Shown in pieces: positions 1 to 13,200 of a stretch of DNA of 53,335 nucleotides. Below the pieces are notes generated by a model. That model was not told where the DNA came from. It made no database searches and saw only the letters and a list, made by a program, of their open reading frames with translations. This stretch comes from Acidobacteriota bacterium (GTDB lineage: Bacteria; Acidobacteriota; Blastocatellia; Pyrinomonadales; Pyrinomonadaceae). The DNA lies in contig JAKQII010000103.1 of assembly GCA_029557535.1 (NCBI GenBank), forward strand, positions 1 through 53,335, in the 5' to 3' direction. The first letter of the stretch is position 1, and each line of letters starts with the position of its first letter. The position numbers and the translations under genes are program-made.

Positions 1-447
1 CTATTCGGCAGGGCGGTCACCGAGAACGCACATGATCTCGGCTTCCGCCGTGATCTGACCGTCGACGCGCGTCTCGCCGCGCATCTTCTGGACCTTGGAT
101 CCGATCCTGAGCGCGACGACCTCGATCGTTAGCGTGTCGCCCGGCACGACCGGGCGCCGGAAACGAGCGTTCTCGATCCCGCTGAAAAACGGGATCTTGC
201 TGTCGCGGTCTTCAAACTCACGCAACGCCAGGATCGCGCCGACCTGCGCCATGGCCTCGATCTGAAGCACGCCGGGCATCACGGGCGCGCCGGGAAAATG
301 ACCCTGGAAGAATTGCTCGTTGATCGTGACCTGCTTAATCCCCACGATCCGGACGCGCGGTTCGAGTTCGACGATCTTGTCGACCAAAAGGAACGGGTAA
401 CGATGCGGCAGGATATCCTGGATTGCACGAGAGTCAAGAATGCTCAT
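1..447 (-). CDS. fabZ: 3-hydroxyacyl-[acyl-carrier-protein] dehydratase FabZ
   Basis: FabZ dehydrates beta-hydroxyacyl-ACP in cytoplasmic type II fatty-acid synthesis. The 148-aa product is normal length and has the hotdog-fold signature HFPGAPVMPG followed by LQIEAMAQ; His50 and Glu64 are the expected catalytic pair. The ATG at 447 (protein MSILDSRAIQDI) is preferred over an in-frame GTG at 471 because it matches the family's usual N-terminus. The stop codon is TAG at positions 1-3, so the gene is complete. It is the last gene of a minus-strand bamA-ompH-fabZ block, an order widely seen next to lipid A and outer-membrane assembly genes. A strong hairpin terminator separates it from ompH, so it may depend on read-through or on a weak promoter of its own. 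Confidence 0.96.
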   Translation of the reverse strand: MSILDSRAIQDILPHRYPFLLVDKIVELEPRVRIVGIKQVTINEQFFQGHFPGAPVMPGVLQIEAMAQVGAILALREFEDRDSKIPFFSGIENARFRRPVVPGDTLTIEVVALRIGSKVQKMRGETRVDGQITAEAEIMCVLGDRPAE

Positions 448-477
448 AACTTTCAGTAATTTAGCACACACGACATC

Positions 478-511
478 AAAAACGAGAAGCCGACAGTTTA
501 CGTCGGCTTCT
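478..511 (-). terminator. Rho-independent terminator after ompH
   Basis: A perfect 10-bp stem (485-494 with 502-511, arms AGAAGCCGAC and GTCGGCTTCT) encloses a 7-nt loop. On the minus strand it is followed by a run of five T at 478-482. It lies between ompH and fabZ, so most ompH transcripts should end here. Confidence 0.85.
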
Positions 512-549
512 GATCAATGTGCTTGAAATTTCTGACGTCTATCGACCAA

Positions 550-1149
550 CTACGGCTTCGTCACAGCGGCCGTCGCCGGGCGCGAATTGTAGAAAAGGAT
601 AAAGTCCTCTGTCACGTTTGCCTTCTGGTTGAAACCAAGAAGAATTTGCGCTTCCTGCAAGCGGGCACCGTCGAGAATGACGGCATATCCTTTCGCGGTC
701 GCATAATCGCTCAGTGCCTTTATGATGTCGTCCTGAATCGGACCGACGACCACGTTGAACCGGCTTTGATAAGTAGCTTTCGCGTCTTCTTGTTTTTTCT
801 TAATATCCCGTTCGAGCTGACCAAGCGTATCGATCTTCTTCTGAATCTCGGCATCTGAAACCGGAACAGGCTTGCCGCTGTCCTTCAACTCCCGCAATCC
901 CTGGATTTCCTTTCCGAGGGCTTCGTACTTCGCGGCCATCGTTTTCAGCTCATCGTTGACGGGCTTGAACTCCGTTTCGAGCGAATTGATCGCCGCGACA
1001 TACTTCTTAATGCCCTTCGTCGGATCCTCGAAGGCGCCCCAGGCGATCAGACCGATCTTGTCACCTGTCGTCGGCGTCTGCGCCTGCGCCGACACTGCCA
1101 GAAATGCCGCGAACAACAAAGCGACGGCAACCAAACTAACTCTCTTCAT
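550..1149 (-). CDS. OmpH/Skp family periplasmic chaperone
   Basis: Probable periplasmic holdase that escorts unfolded outer-membrane proteins to the BAM complex. The 199-aa product has a clear signal peptide (residues 1-23, hydrophobic core then AQA-Q). It is followed by a mostly helical, charged body with a coiled-coil-like stretch (about residues 50-130: EFKPVNDELKTMAAKYEAL, QLERDIKKKQEDA), as in OmpH/Skp. Direct linkage downstream of bamA supports the assignment. The ATG at 1149 has a good ribosome-binding site, AAGGAGT, at about 1161-1167. The C-terminal tail after residue 185 (ATAAVTKP) is low complexity. A sigma-70-like promoter lies just upstream. Confidence 0.9.
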   Translation of the reverse strand: MKRVSLVAVALLFAAFLAVSAQAQTPTTGDKIGLIAWGAFEDPTKGIKKYVAAINSLETEFKPVNDELKTMAAKYEALGKEIQGLRELKDSGKPVPVSDAEIQKKIDTLGQLERDIKKKQEDAKATYQSRFNVVVGPIQDDIIKALSDYATAKGYAVILDGARLQEAQILLGFNQKANVTEDFILFYNSRPATAAVTKP

Positions 1150-1253
1150 TCTATTTAAGTACTCCTTAACTTTGGAAAACGGTTTTTATTTCAACTTATC
1201 CTTTTGAAACCCATTTCACTGAATTTGTTGCCCGCCTCACTAAAAGAAAAGCC

Positions 1254-1282
1254 ATAGTAAGGTATCGGGCACCCCTTGTCAA
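1254..1282 (-). promoter_or_regulatory. Sigma-70-type promoter for ompH
   Basis: On the minus strand a perfect -35 TTGACA (1277-1282) is separated by exactly 17 bp from TACTAT (1254-1259, 4 of 6 matches to the -10 consensus). It sits just after the bamA stop codon and would give ompH a leader of about 100 nt. This suggests ompH is transcribed separately as well as from bamA. Confidence 0.65.
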
Positions 1283-1286
1283 CGCA

Positions 1287-4367
<3,081 letters not shown>

Positions 4368-4557
4368 AAAACCGAATTTCCTTATTATTGCAATTGCCCC
4401 ACCGACAGCACTCCACAGTTTCTGACAAAACTACCAACAAAAAACGCGAAAGTACTCATTGTCCGGATGGCTAAAGTCTGTTGGGTTGATACGCGCATTT
4501 TGATTCATTCAAACAAGACCGGGTTGCCTTTTCGCGATAACTCCAACAAATCTCAAA

Positions 4558-4586
4558 ATTATACAGACAAACCCCCGAAAACTAAA
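4558..4586 (-). promoter_or_regulatory. bamA: Possible bamA promoter
   Basis: Minus-strand TATAAT (4558-4563) is a perfect -10 box. The -35 region about 17 bp upstream (TTTAGT) is poor. The implied bamA leader is about 185 nt. Confidence 0.4.
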
Positions 4587-4795
4587 AAGCTCGGGCGTCT
4601 TTGTGGATGCAGCGAACCGTTCGAAGTCGAATCGGAATCGGCGGGCCAACGAAGTCGCCGCGTTAACGGTCGCCAAAAACAGCGCTTCGCCCCTTTCCGC
4701 AAGTATCCGCGGCCAAGTTGCACGCCGCCTCCAGGCTCCGATCCGATCGACCGGATCGGCCGGCGCAATCGCCGCAAAGTGCCCGGCTGTCAAAG

Positions 4796-4832
4796 AAAAA
4801 CATCGCCGATCTCCGAATGAGAGACCGGCGAT
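4796..4832 (-). terminator. Rho-independent terminator after clpC
   Basis: A 12-bp stem with one wobble pair (4802-4813 with 4821-4832) and a 7-nt loop is followed on the minus strand by five T (4796-4800). It lies about 20 bp past the clpC stop. Confidence 0.85.
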
Positions 4833-4853
4833 CGTCTGTCGATCAGAATTGCA

Positions 4854-7265
4854 TTACGTCTTCGGCAACTTGCGTCCGGCAGGAACCCCGACATTCTCGT
4901 TCAGTGTGTCCTCAAGCGGAATCGAACGGAATACCAGTCCGTCTTCCTCGCGCAGCACCTCGACGAGGCTTTCATCATCGAGCGTGCCCTGTATCAGTCT
5001 TTCCGAAAGCTCATCCTCAACATGACGCTGAATCGCCCGCTTCAACGGACGCGCGCCGTAACTTCTGTCTGCACATGTTTTATCGATCAGCCACTGCCTC
5101 GCTTCAGAACTCAAACGAATCTGCAGCGAGCGATGCGCGAGCATTTCATTCAGTTTCACGATCTGGAGTTCGACGATGTCATGCAGGTTGTCGTCCGTCA
5201 GCTCGTCGAAGGTGATGATCTCGTCGAGCCGGTTAATGAACTCCGGCGCGAATGTCTTTCGGACCTCGAACATCACCTGATCTTCCATCTTCTCGCGCGA
5301 CGCGTCGCCGCTCGACTGAAACCCGAGCGTCGTCCGTTTTTGAATAAACCGCGCACCGATGTTCGAGGTCATGATGAAGATCGCGTGCTTGCAATCGACG
5401 GTTTGGCCGGTCGAATCGGTCAGGACGCCGTCCTCGAAAACCTGGAGCAGAATGTTGAACAGATCCGGGTGCGCCTTTTCGATCTCGTCGAAGAGCACGA
5501 CGGCGTACGGCGTCCGCCGAATCTTTTCCGTCAGCTGCCCGCCTTCCTCGTGCCCGACATATCCCGGCGGCGAACCAATCAGCTTCGCGACGGCGTGCTT
5601 CTCCATGAACTCGCTCATGTCGAACCGGACGAGCGATCTCTCCGAACCGAACAGGAATTCGGCGAGCGATCTCGCGACCTCCGTCTTGCCGACTCCGGTT
5701 GGGCCGAGGAAAAGGAACGAGCCGACCGGCTTGTTCGGATTCTTCAGACCGGCCCGCGAGCGCCTGATCGCGCGCGCCAACGCGTGGATCGCCGGTCGTT
5801 GCGAGACTATCCGCTTGTGCAGTTCGCTCTCGATCTCGAGCAGCTTTTTCGCCTCTTCCTGCTTGATCGACATCAGCGGGATGCCGGTCCAGCGGGCGAT
5901 CACCTCCTCGACGTCCTCTTTCCTGACCTCAACCGCGAAGAACGAGTCCTCGAGATTCTTCAATTCGTACGAGATGAGCTGTTCCTCGTTCGCCGTCGCG
6001 CGCTTCCAGTTCTCGACCGCCTCCTTCCACGAAGGCTCACCTTCCTGCTCGTACCGCAGTTTCGCGCGCGCGCCGGCCTCGTCGAGCACGTCGATCGCCT
6101 TGTCCGGTAAGAAACGATCGGTGATATATCGATTGGACTGATGAACCGCGGCCGATAACGCTTCTTTCGAATAACGGATCTGATGGAACGACTCGTAGCG
6201 TTCGACGATCCCTTCGATGATCTTGAGGGCTTCCTCTTCGTCAGGCGGCGCAACCTTTACAGCCTGGAACCGACGCTCGAGCGCCTTGTCCTTCTCGATA
6301 GATTTCCTGTATTCGGACGGGGTGGTGGCGCCGATGCACTGGATCTCGCCGCGCGACAGCGACGGCTTGAGGATGTTCGCCGCGTCGAGCGTTCCTTCCG
6401 CCGACCCGGCTCCAACAAGAGTGTGAAGCTCGTCGACAAAGACAATGTACTGCCTGTTGTCGCGGAGCTCGCCCATGATTTTCTTGAGCCGTTCTTCGAA
6501 CTGGCCGCGATATTTCGTGCCCGCGACGATGAGCGACAGATCGAGCGACAGAATGCGCTTGTCTTCGAGGAAAGTCGGGACGCGGCGCTCGACTATCCGT
6601 TGCGCGAGCCCTTCGATGATCGCCGTCTTACCGACGCCGGCCTCGCCGATCAGCACCGGATTGTTCTTCGTCCGGCGGCAAAGGATCTCGATCAGCCGTT
6701 CGATCTCGTGTTCGCGTCCGATCAGCGGATCAAGCTTGCCCTGTGCCGCCTCATCGGTCAGGTCTCGGGTGAATTCCGCGAGGTGCGGCGTGTCCGACTT
6801 GTCGCGCGACTGCGCCCCGAAACCGGTGAGTCCGTTCTGGCGTCCGATCTCGTCGCGCGCGTCCTGAAGACGCAGTCCGTTCTGATAAAGGATCTCGGCG
6901 GCGATCGATTTTTCTTCCCGAAGGATTCCGAGCAGAAGATGCTCCGGACCGATGTGGCGGTTCTGAAGCTTGCGGCTTTCCTCGGACGCGAACGCCAGGA
7001 TCTTCTTGGTTTCCGGCGCGAGGTGAAGTTCGGCCGATTGCGGGATGCGCTCGCGCAGAACGATGCGCTCCTCGACTTCCCGACGGACCGACTCGACGGT
7101 CAGCGTGTTCCGGAACGGGAAGAACCGCGCGCTCAACGTCTTGTCCTCGCGCATCAGCCCGAGCAGGATGTGCTCCGGCGAGATTACTTGGGAACCATAT
7201 TGAAGCGCCTCGTAACGGGCGAAAAAGATGACCCGGCGGGCCTTCTCCGTGTAGCGTTCAAACAT
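4854..7265 (-). CDS. clpC: ATP-dependent Clp protease ATP-binding subunit ClpC
   Basis: AAA+ unfoldase that feeds proteins to the ClpP peptidase or acts in disaggregation. The 803-aa product has two Clp N repeats (about residues 1-145, starting [20 protein letters not shown]). The first AAA module has Walker A GEAGVGKT at 207-214 and Walker B VFVDE at 275-279. A short middle domain around 405-445 is far shorter than in ClpB, which argues for ClpC. The second AAA module has GPTGVGKT at 521-528, followed by a D2-small domain. The ATG at 7265 matches the family N-terminus; an in-frame TTG at 7298 would only add 11 residues. No ctsR, mcsA or mcsB lies next to it, so regulation probably differs from that in Firmicutes. 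Confidence 0.95.
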   Translation of the reverse strand: MFERYTEKARRVIFFARYEALQYGSQVISPEHILLGLMREDKTLSARFFPFRNTLTVESVRREVEERIVLRERIPQSAELHLAPETKKILAFASEESRKLQNRHIGPEHLLLGILREEKSIAAEILYQNGLRLQDARDEIGRQNGLTGFGAQSRDKSDTPHLAEFTRDLTDEAAQGKLDPLIGREHEIERLIEILCRRTKNNPVLIGEAGVGKTAIIEGLAQRIVERRVPTFLEDKRILSLDLSLIVAGTKYRGQFEERLKKIMGELRDNRQYIVFVDELHTLVGAGSAEGTLDAANILKPSLSRGEIQCIGATTPSEYRKSIEKDKALERRFQAVKVAPPDEEEALKIIEGIVERYESFHQIRYSKEALSAAVHQSNRYITDRFLPDKAIDVLDEAGARAKLRYEQEGEPSWKEAVENWKRATANEEQLISYELKNLEDSFFAVEVRKEDVEEVIARWTGIPLMSIKQEEAKKLLEIESELHKRIVSQRPAIHALARAIRRSRAGLKNPNKPVGSFLFLGPTGVGKTEVARSLAEFLFGSERSLVRFDMSEFMEKHAVAKLIGSPPGYVGHEEGGQLTEKIRRTPYAVVLFDEIEKAHPDLFNILLQVFEDGVLTDSTGQTVDCKHAIFIMTSNIGARFIQKRTTLGFQSSGDASREKMEDQVMFEVRKTFAPEFINRLDEIITFDELTDDNLHDIVELQIVKLNEMLAHRSLQIRLSSEARQWLIDKTCADRSYGARPLKRAIQRHVEDELSERLIQGTLDDESLVEVLREEDGLVFRSIPLEDTLNENVGVPAGRKLPKT

Positions 7266-7401
7266 AAATCGTTGGCCTAGACTTTCGGTGTTTCCCAAGT
7301 CTGAACCTTTGGATTGAATATTTCAAGTAAGTTTTGTTTTCCGAGACTGCCTTAATATAGTCCCAACCCTTCCTAAAATCCACAATATTTTTTATTCGGA
7401 C

Positions 7402-8523
7402 TCAATGCGAGCGGAGATTTTCGACCGGGAGCATTCGATTAGCGCGGACGGCCGGATAAAGACTCGCCGCGACGACCGTTATCAACGCTGTAAGTGCAAT
7501 TAAAAGTAAACTTTCCGGACGAATTTGAAGCGGCACGCGGCTCAGACTGTAAACCTCTTCGGACAGTTTCACAAGTTGCCACTTCTCGGCGGCGACGCAG
7601 ACCAGGATCCCGGACAAAATGCCGGCGGCGATTCCCGTGAGTCCGAGGATCAAGCCTTCGATCAGGACGATCGAAATGATGCTTCGTGACCGCGCTCCGC
7701 AGGCTCGGAGAACGCCGAAATCGTATCGCCGCTCGATGACCAGAAGCGAAAGCGTCACCGTGATATTTATCGTGGCGATGAAAATGATCAACCCGATGAT
7801 GATCGTCACGACCCGGCGCTCAAGGCTGAGCGCTGCGAAGAGCTCCCGATTCTGACTTTGCCAATCAATCGCCTTGAAATCGGCGCCCAGAACCTCTCCG
7901 ATCCGGCGTGCCGTTTCCGGTGACCGGTAAATGTCCGCGACACGAACTTCAAGCGATCGCGGTGAAAACGATTCCTCACCGGCGACCCCGGCGAATTTTT
8001 GTTTGGGAAGCGCGATCCACGTCGCGTCATAGTCGTGGATGCCGGTATCGAGTATGCCGTCGACGGTTATCCGTTTCGGTTGCCGACTTCCGAGCGTCAC
8101 TACCTCAATCTTTTCGCCGGGAACAATTCGAAGCGCGTCCGCCAGAGACCGTCCGACGCGGACACCGTACTCGTCGTCCGCCTTCAACAGAGCGTAGCTC
8201 GTCGCATTTTCGGAACTGACCACGGCATGTTCCATCGCTCCGGGTTCGACCGATCGGACGTTCCCGATCGCCGCGATCTTCGCCCGGACCGATTCCGCGT
8301 CGGCAATCGGACCGCCTCCGGTTAATGTAACCCGAACATGCGCCGAATTTGCGAGGATCTTGTCGCGCATCTCGTCGGCGAATCCTCGTGCGAGTGTTTC
8401 CGCGAAAATCAAACTTGCAACGCCGGCAGCGATTCCGACGACCGCGACGGCCGCGGTGAAGCGTGTCAGGGACCGCTTCCGTGCGGTCAGGTAACGCCAT
8501 GCCAGCTTGAACTCGAAACGCAT
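7402..8523 (-). CDS. LolC/LolE-type ABC transporter permease
   Basis: Inner-membrane permease of the MacB/FtsX fold, probably part of a lipoprotein-releasing LolCDE-like transporter. The 373-aa product starts MRFEFKLAWRYLTARKRS, the typical LolC/E beginning. One N-terminal transmembrane helix (about 22-44) is followed by a periplasmic domain to about residue 240 and three C-terminal helices (about 243-270, 290-325, 337-360). An upstream in-frame extension to 8625 is rejected because it adds a non-family segment before the conserved start. No ATPase gene (lolD) lies next to it, so the exact substrate is unproved. Confidence 0.85.
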   Translation of the reverse strand: MRFEFKLAWRYLTARKRSLTRFTAAVAVVGIAAGVASLIFAETLARGFADEMRDKILANSAHVRVTLTGGGPIADAESVRAKIAAIGNVRSVEPGAMEHAVVSSENATSYALLKADDEYGVRVGRSLADALRIVPGEKIEVVTLGSRQPKRITVDGILDTGIHDYDATWIALPKQKFAGVAGEESFSPRSLEVRVADIYRSPETARRIGEVLGADFKAIDWQSQNRELFAALSLERRVVTIIIGLIIFIATINITVTLSLLVIERRYDFGVLRACGARSRSIISIVLIEGLILGLTGIAAGILSGILVCVAAEKWQLVKLSEEVYSLSRVPLQIRPESLLLIALTALITVVAASLYPAVRANRMLPVENLRSH

Positions 8524-8578
8524 GTCGCAATTGTAATTGCTGGGCGCCGCACCGCAAAGAACCCGGACGAAACGCCGA

Positions 8579-9028
8579 TCAAGTGGCCGAGCGCCGTTCT
8601 CGTCCGAGAATGAAACGCTTGACAAAATAGCCCCACGGAACGATCAAGGCGATAAATGGCGCCGCGATGTAAACATGGGCCATTTCGTCCGGCGGCGATC
8701 CGGCGAGCGTGCCCGCGCGCCATAGCGGAAGCGCGACGACGATCAGCCAAAGGGTCTTGTAAAAGATCATGAACACGACGATCGGCAGCCATCTCAGCGG
8801 ATTGAGAATCCCGAAGAACGAAAGCGTCGTATACGCCGCCCAAACACACCACGCGACCGCTTTCGTGTGATCCCAAGTGCCTTCGTGCCCGAAGATGGTG
8901 CTCCACGATTCGTAGCCGATCATCGTGAACATCAACAAGTAGAGCGTTCGGAGGAAGTAGATATTGATCGGACGAACGCCTTCGTACTTTTCGAAATTGC
9001 GGCTGAACACATAATTAAGCGGATTCAT
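8579..9028 (-). CDS. Small integral membrane protein of unknown function
   Basis: Family not recognised. The 149-aa product has about four hydrophobic segments (about residues 24-40, 56-75, 78-103 and 120-138) and a basic C-terminus (KRFILGRERRSAT). The ATG at 9028 (MNPLNYVFSRNFEKYEGVRP) is chosen over an upstream alternative start. It lies 55 bp upstream of the LolC/E-type gene on the same strand and could be cotranscribed with it. Confidence 0.75.
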   Translation of the reverse strand: MNPLNYVFSRNFEKYEGVRPINIYFLRTLYLLMFTMIGYESWSTIFGHEGTWDHTKAVAWCVWAAYTTLSFFGILNPLRWLPIVVFMIFYKTLWLIVVALPLWRAGTLAGSPPDEMAHVYIAAPFIALIVPWGYFVKRFILGRERRSAT

Positions 9029-9134
9029 AACGGCGCTTACGCTCGATTTCGGCAAGGTGTTCAGAATATTGCCGCCTGTTCGTCAATCACATCCGATTTG
9101 GTAGAATCAACGCAAGTTTCTCGAACTGTTTACG

Positions 9135-10262
9135 ATGCCGTTAGCAACCATCGATCAAGCAGTCGGCGACATTCGCGCCGGCAAAATGATCATTATCGTC
9201 GACGACGAGGATCGCGAGAACGAGGGTGATCTCGTTTGCGCGGCGGAACTCGTGACGCCGGAGATCATCAACTTCATGGCGGTCCACGGCCGCGGACTGA
9301 TCTGCATGCCGCTGACCGAGGAACGCTGCGATTTTCTGCAGCTCAATCCCCAAACTCCGGAAAACACGTCCGGGTTCGGAACGGCGTTCACGGTTTCGAT
9401 CGAGGCCAAAGAAGGCGTCACGACCGGGATCTCCGCCGCCGACCGGGCGCATACGATCCGTACCGCGGTCGACCCGAACTCAACCGCCGCCGATCTCGCC
9501 CGGCCAGGACACGTATTTCCGTTGCGGGCGCGGCGCGGCGGAGTTCTGGTCCGCGTCGGCCAGACGGAAGCGAGCGTCGATGTCGCGCGGATCGCCGGAC
9601 TCGATCCGTCGGCAGTCATTTGCGAGATCATGAACGACGACGGGACGATGGCGCGGATGCCGCAGCTCGAAGCGTTCGCTGTGCGTCACGATCTGAAGAT
9701 CATTTCCGTCGCCGACCTCGTTCGGTACCGGATCCAGAAAGAGACGCTCGTTCGGAAAGTCATCGAATCGGATCTGCCGACCGATCACGGCGTTTTCCGG
9801 GCATCGATCTACGAGAACGTCATCAACGGCGAAACGCACCTCGCGCTCGCGATGGGCGACATTTCGCGGACAACCGAGCCGGTTTTGGTCCGCGTCCAAA
9901 CCGAGAACATCACATTCGCGATGTTTGGATCGCGCCTCGGGGAAGCGACGGACGCGATCAACGCTGCACTCAGGATCATCGCCGAGTCGGGCACCGGCGT
10001 GATACTTTATCTTCGGCAACACGGACACAATCTCGACCTGATCCATCAGCTTCAAACGTACGCTCTGATGCAGCAGCGGTCGGTCGATTTTCAAACTGCG
10101 CGCCGCGAAACCGGATTCGGCCAGGCGCGCGACTACGGGATCGGAGCGCAGATCCTGAACGATCTTGGCGTTCGCCGGATCCGGCTTTTGACGAATCATC
10201 CCCCGAAGATCAACGCGATCGAAGGTTTCGACCTCGAGATCGTCGAAACCGTTTCCTTTTAG
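9135..10262 (+). CDS. ribB: 3,4-dihydroxy-2-butanone-4-phosphate synthase fused to a zinc-less GTP cyclohydrolase II-like domain
   Basis: Riboflavin synthesis protein with the RibBA layout (375 aa). The N-terminal RibB half (1-205) makes the four-carbon precursor from ribulose 5-phosphate. It keeps the [11 protein letters not shown] motif (23-33), TIR (107-109) and RPGHVFPL (123-130). The usual GHTEA motif reads GQTEA, with Gln143 in place of a His that binds metal in studied enzymes. The C-terminal half (206-375) aligns over its whole length with GTP cyclohydrolase II. The three zinc cysteines are replaced by Asn258, Gly269 and Ala271, and the EGRGIGL motif reads HGHNLDL (296-302). It therefore probably lacks cyclohydrolase activity, as described for the RibBX variant in Proteobacteria. 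tamB starts 6 bp downstream. No FMN riboswitch was recognised upstream. Confidence 0.9.
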   Translation: MPLATIDQAVGDIRAGKMIIIVDDEDRENEGDLVCAAELVTPEIINFMAVHGRGLICMPLTEERCDFLQLNPQTPENTSGFGTAFTVSIEAKEGVTTGISAADRAHTIRTAVDPNSTAADLARPGHVFPLRARRGGVLVRVGQTEASVDVARIAGLDPSAVICEIMNDDGTMARMPQLEAFAVRHDLKIISVADLVRYRIQKETLVRKVIESDLPTDHGVFRASIYENVINGETHLALAMGDISRTTEPVLVRVQTENITFAMFGSRLGEATDAINAALRIIAESGTGVILYLRQHGHNLDLIHQLQTYALMQQRSVDFQTARRETGFGQARDYGIGAQILNDLGVRRIRLLTNHPPKINAIEGFDLEIVETVSF

Positions 10263-10268
10263 CTTCTA

Positions 10269-13200
10269 ATGGCGGAAGAGCCGGAAAACTTGGAACCACA
10301 GGAAGTCCCCGAGCCACCGCAACGACGGCGACTGTTTTCGCGGCGGAATCTTCTTCGTGTCGCGCTTTTTGCCCTGATCGGCGTTGCCGCGATATTCGTC
10401 ATCCTCGCAATTCTTTACAAAACCGGTGGCACCGATTCGTACATCCGCGGCGAATTCTCGGCGAAAATGGACCGTATGGGAATCGGATTCGAGTCCGAAC
10501 AATTCCATGTCGGCGTTTCGCCTTTGCAACTGGAACTTAAGAACGCTGTTTTCAAGAACAAGGAAACCGGTGAGAAACTGTTCACGATCAGGGACGGGCG
10601 GATCGGTCTGACCGTTCGCGACCTTCTCACGTTGAAGCCCGCCCGCGACATCAATGTCGACTCGACACGTCTTTCAGGCGCCGAGGTTTGGCTGAACTTC
10701 GACGAAAACGGCCGTTCGAACTTTTCCGGCGTGCGCATCGTCGAAGAGCAGAGCAGGCTCAACTTCATTTACTCGTCGACGAACGTCTCGATCGAAGACT
10801 CGGTCATTCATTTCGGTGACATTTCGCGATCGATCTCCGGCGACGCGAAAGAACTGACCGTCTCCGTCGATCCGGAAAATCCCGGCGCACCCGACGATGA
10901 GATTCGATTCAAATTCGATCTTTCCGCGAAGGATTCCAACTTCGTTTACGATTCGCGAAAGCTCCAACCCATCGACCTGCGCGCACAGGGCGTCGCGACG
11001 ACGACCGGCGCCGAATTCACAGGTGTGAGGATCAAGACGCCCGTCGGCGAATCGATTCTGAAAGGCAGGGTTTCCGACTGGAGATCCCCGAAATACGAAT
11101 TCGAGATCGAGTCGACGCTCAACATGACCGAAACCTCGTCCCTGTTCGAATTGGCGAACCCCATCAAGGGAATCGGCAACTTCAAGGGAAAGGTGAGCGG
11201 CGAGGGCGAGAGCTACAGGATCGAGGGCGAGGTCTTCAGCGAATCGCTCTCGGCGTCGAACATCTATCTTAAAGCGCTGAGTGTCAATGCGAGCGTTTCC
11301 GGAAATGACTCGACCTACGAAGCGAACGGCAAGGCGATCGCGCAGATGCTCACCTTCGAGGATTTCAAGATCGACGCTCCCGCGCTTTCAGGGTTCATAC
11401 GCGGAACCGGAACTGATTTCAAATGGCTCGGCGAACTGCAGGCGGCCGCGGCAAAGACGCCGATCGGGACCATCGGCGGACTCTTCATCGCCGACGCCGT
11501 GGCGGAATATAAAGAGAAACAGTTCCGCGCGAATTTCGGGCGGATTCGGTTCGACGGATTCAAGGACGAGGACGTCGTCATCAGCAATATCCGCTCGGCC
11601 AACGTCGCCGTCGATTCAAAAGGCGGGATCACGAACGTCACGGTGCCGAACGCGACCGCCTCGAAGGTAACGACCGAAGACATCGAACTCAATGGTGTGA
11701 CGGCCAATCGCGTCGATGTTACGGATCGCCCGGAAGACGTGCAGATAAACGCCGAAAACGCCCGGGCGGCGAACGGAAACACGCGCGACACCAAGCTCAA
11801 GAACATCTCCGCCGATTCACTGAGGATCAAGCACCGCAAAGGCGTCACCGACATCGTCGTCGACAACGCAAAGGCCGAGCAAGTCGATGCCAAGGGCGCG
11901 AAGATCTCCGACGTCGTCGCGGACAGTCTCACCGTGCGGGACGAGGGGAATCTGATGACGATCTATTCAGACAAACTCCGCGTCGCCCGCATCGACACGA
12001 GCGCCGCCGTGCTCGGAAGTCTCAATATTGCCGGCGTCAGGCTGACGATCCGGGAAGGAGTCATCGAGGGTACCACCGGTGATATCGACGCGGGTGACGT
12101 CGCACTCAACAAATCGAAAGACCTTCCGGACGGCGGGAAACTCGAAAAAGTGAAGATCGTCAAACCGATTTTCGTTCTTGAGCCATCCGGCAGCTATCGG
12201 GCAACGGCCGACATGAGCCTCGGCGGAGGCGTGCTCGGCAGCATCAATCTCGGTGCCGCCCGAGCGTCGGTAACGGCGATGTCGGACCGGGTCGAACTCA
12301 GGAATCTTTCGGCCGAAGTGATGGACGGAAAACTCGACGGTGATGCGACGATCGCGCTTGACTCTAAGAACCGCTCGGTACTCAAGGGGACGTTCGCGGA
12401 ACTTGACCTCGCAAAACTCTTGGCGCTGCAAGGCGGACGCGTCGTTCCACTCGAAGGCAGCACGACGGGCACAATCGATTTCAGTTTCAACGGCACCGAT
12501 CTTAAAACCGCCGACGGCACGTTGAACGCGGACATCTCCGCGAGCGCGGGATCGACGAATGAGGGTTTCGTCCCAGTCAACGGCCGGGTAGAAACGAGCG
12601 CCGTGAACGGGCTTTTCCATCTTGATATTGCGCGTCTCGATACGGAGAAGAGCCGCTTCAACGCGCAGGGCGACCTTGATATGAGGGCCGACGGATCGAA
12701 TCTCAAGCTGGCGCTTGCGTCGAACGACGCACGAGAGATCGAACGTCTCCTGCGCGTTCTGGATCTTTCGCCGGAACTCGAAAAAACGATCGATGAATAC
12801 CAGGCCGTGGTTTCCGGCAAACTGACCTTCGACGGAACGCTGACCGGCAATTTTTCGGAACCCAGCGTCAACGGGCGCGCAGTGGTCGACATGATTGCGC
12901 TACGAAAACGCGAACTCGGATCGCTCGCAGTCACTGTCGCCACGACCCCTGAGGAAACAAAGCTGACCAACGGGCTGCTGCGCGAGCCGGACGGCGGGAA
13001 CATCGAATTCTCCGCCGAGATTCCGGCGTACGGGACCGACAATATTGCCGTTCGGGCAAAACTCGACAAGGTCAACACGGGGAATATCCTCGCCGCGTTC
13101 CCGATCGAACTCCCGGAAACCTTCCGCGATCTGAAGGCCGATGCGTCGGGCGCGCTCGATCTTCGCGGACTGCCGAATGCGATGACCGGCGAAGCCAATC

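Larger units (their letters stand above)
4368..4853. other. Intergenic region bamA-clpC
   Basis: About 490 bp without a convincing gene. Its clpC-proximal end holds the clpC terminator and its middle holds a possible bamA promoter with a perfect -10 TATAAT. Short open frames exist on both strands, but they overlap each other, resemble no family and have no ribosome-binding sites. No tRNA or known ncRNA fold was recognised. Confidence 0.6.

Noticed and set aside
4509-4793. Small gene in the bamA-clpC spacer
   Set aside because: Overlapping frames on both strands, no ribosome-binding site, no family resemblance; contains the likely bamA promoter.
6183-7280. 365-codon plus-strand open frame opposite clpC
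   Set aside because: Shadow of clpC with the same composition signature; no ribosome-binding site.
9056-9134. FMN riboswitch upstream of ribB
   Set aside because: The 79-bp leader region is too short and lacks the conserved RFN stems; only a TAGAAT-like -10 box is visible.
9236-10540. 434-codon plus-strand frame overlapping ribB and tamB
   Set aside because: Out of frame with both recognised genes and very Arg/Pro-rich; shadow frame.
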